Source of the DNA: DASPSR01 sp035498715
Lineage (GTDB): Bacteria > Nitrospirota > UBA9217
Length of the DNA: 8,076 bases
NCBI GenBank assembly: GCA_035498715.1
Contig: DATJZV010000101.1
Span: 1-8,076 of the forward strand
Direction: 5' to 3'
This document shows, piece by piece, positions 6,963 to 8,076 of the stretch. Each line of letters starts with the position of its first letter. Positions within the stretch are counted from its first letter, which is position 1. Made by a program: the position numbers and the translations under genes. The notes below the pieces were generated by a model. That model made no database searches, had not been told where the DNA came from, and saw nothing but the letters and a program-made list of their open reading frames with translations.

Positions 6963-8076
6963 GCCAGTCGGCCAAAATATTGATTGTGGACGATGAGGAA
7001 TTGGTCCGCCTGAACCTACGGGCACTGTTGGAGGATCTCGGCTATTGTGTCGTCGAGGCGGCTGACGGAAGGGAGGGGCTCGATACCTTTGACCGGGAAG
7101 GGCCCGAGCTAATCCTGGCCGATCTGAGGATGCCCGTGATGGATGGGCTTTCAATGATTGCCGCACTTCGGGAGAAGAATACGGAGACACCGATTATCGT
7201 GGTCTCCGGCACCGGTACCATGCAGCACGCCGTCGATTCGCTTCGCCTCGGCGCATGGGACTACGTCATAAAGCCGATCCAGAATGCAAGAGGGTTTGAG
7301 GTCGTCATCGAACGGGCACTTGAGAAAGCCCGGCTTCTGAAGGATAATCGACTCTACCGTGAGCATCTGGAGGAACTGGTACGCGAGCGGACGGAGGCGC
7401 TGCGAAAGGCCCATGATGAACTGGAACTTCGGCATCAGGAAGTCAGCCGATTGAAGGACATGCTGGCCGACGACAACCGCTATCTCCAGCGGCAGCTCCT
7501 AAGCGTTTCAGGGTCGGAGATCATGGGGGCCGATTTCGGTCTGAAAGCGGTGATGAACATGGTCCGGCAGGTGGCTCCGCTTGACAGCCCGGTCCTGTTG
7601 ATGGGGGAAACCGGCACAGGGAAAGAGGTGATCGCTACTGCCATCCATCGCTTCTCACCCAGGAGGGAGGGCCCCTTTATCAGGGTGAACTGTGGCGCAA
7701 TCCCCGACAGTCTCATAGACAGCGAACTCTTTGGTCATGAAAAGGGCGCATTCACGGGGGCAATCAGCCAGAAGCGGGGCCGCTTTGAACGGGCCCACAA
7801 AGGAACCATCTTTCTCGACGAGATCGGGGAGCTTCCCCCCCAGGCCCAGGTCAGGCTGCTGAATGTCCTTCAGGACCGGGAGATCGAGCGGGTAGGTGGA
7901 ACAGAATCCATCCCGGTGGATATCCGGATTCTCTCAGCCACCAACCGGAATCTCCAGGCCATGGTCGCTTCCGGGCAGTTCCGCGAAGACCTCTGGTTTC
8001 GCCTCAATGTGTTCCCGATCATGATTCCCCCGCTCAGGCAAAGAAAGGAGGACATTCCGGCCTTGGTTCATCACTT
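6959..8076 (+). CDS. NtrC/FhlA-type sigma-54 response regulator, 3' truncated by window
   Basis: The ATG overlaps the kinase stop (ATGA, 6959-6962), with GGGAG five bases upstream, so translation is probably coupled. 372 codons are visible and the frame is open at the edge. The receiver domain (about 5-120) has Asp11-Asp12, phosphoacceptor Asp55 in LADLRMP, Ser83 and Lys105, a complete active site. Residues 120-185 form a long predicted coiled coil containing HLEELVRERTEAL. The AAA+ sigma-54 interaction domain starts near 188. It has Walker A GETGTGKE (216-223), the sigma-54-contacting GAFTGA loop (263-268), Walker B TIFLDE (283-288), sensor I around Asn329 and candidate arginine fingers at 342/348. 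The remainder of the AAA+ domain and the expected C-terminal helix-turn-helix lie beyond the window. It is presumably phosphorylated by the kinase encoded just upstream and then drives open-complex formation at sigma-54 promoters. AAA+ motifs look closest to the FhlA/hydrogenase-activator style, but the target is unknown. Confidence 0.96.
   Translation, partial: MSQSAKILIVDDEELVRLNLRALLEDLGYCVVEAADGREGLDTFDREGPELILADLRMPVMDGLSMIAALREKNTETPIIVVSGTGTMQHAVDSLRLGAWDYVIKPIQNARGFEVVIERALEKARLLKDNRLYREHLEELVRERTEALRKAHDELELRHQEVSRLKDMLADDNRYLQRQLLSVSGSEIMGADFGLKAVMNMVRQVAPLDSPVLLMGETGTGKEVIATAIHRFSPRREGPFIRVNCGAIPDSLIDSELFGHEKGAFTGAISQKRGRFERAHKGTIFLDEIGELPPQAQVRLLNVLQDREIERVGGTESIPVDIRILSATNRNLQAMVASGQFREDLWFRLNVFPIMIPPLRQRKEDIPALVHH

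Noticed and set aside
1..8076. CRISPR array, tRNA, rRNA, phage genes or defence system
   Set aside because: No regularly spaced repeats, no tRNA-like cloverleaf noticed, and no defence or phage proteins in any frame.

Overview
The window reads as a bacterial chromosome segment. It is most likely from a Gram-negative anaerobe of the Desulfobacterota (former Deltaproteobacteria) or a close relative. That placement is inference. It rests on the style of the histidine kinase core, the pairing of a many-PAS kinase with a sigma-54 activator, and a small MoaD/ThiS-like protein of a type I associate with anaerobes. No taxonomic marker gene is present.

Left part (1-569): no protein gene is recognisable inside it. 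At the extreme left edge there are signs of a leftward gene whose first codons only are in the window (ATG at 10-8 with a purine-rich ribosome site). Candidate promoters lie behind it, including a sigma-54-like -24/-12 element at 51-66. The 190 bases just before the transposase hold several good hairpins. This is where an IS110-group element would encode its bridge RNA.

Middle-left (570-1811): an IS110-family DEDD recombinase/transposase broken by three separate +1 frameshifts, each in a run of C or G. Correcting them gives a protein of about 412 residues with both the N-terminal RuvC-like half and the C-terminal serine-bearing half. One of the four expected acidic residues appears to be Asn. 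The element therefore looks dead. A 13-bp hairpin lies 41 bases after the stop.

Middle (1918-2202): a complete small beta-grasp protein of the MoaD/ThiS type, starting at GTG and lacking the usual C-terminal Gly-Gly. Its start lies only about 100 bases after the transposase stop, so the insertion may have cut it off from former upstream partners.

Right (2255-8076): a sigma-70-like promoter is followed by a two-component operon. The first gene encodes a 1536-residue membrane-anchored hybrid-sensor histidine kinase without a receiver: two membrane helices, eight PAS domains, one GAF domain, an H-box/dimerisation domain with a long insertion, and an ATPase domain. The second gene overlaps it by four bases (ATGA) and encodes an NtrC/FhlA-type response regulator, with a receiver domain, a long coiled coil and a sigma-54 AAA+ domain. 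It runs off the right edge before its DNA-binding domain. The likely circuit is multi-signal sensing, phosphotransfer from His1292 of the kinase to Asp55 of the regulator, then sigma-54 promoter activation. The targets are not visible here, except possibly the weak sigma-54-like site at the left edge.
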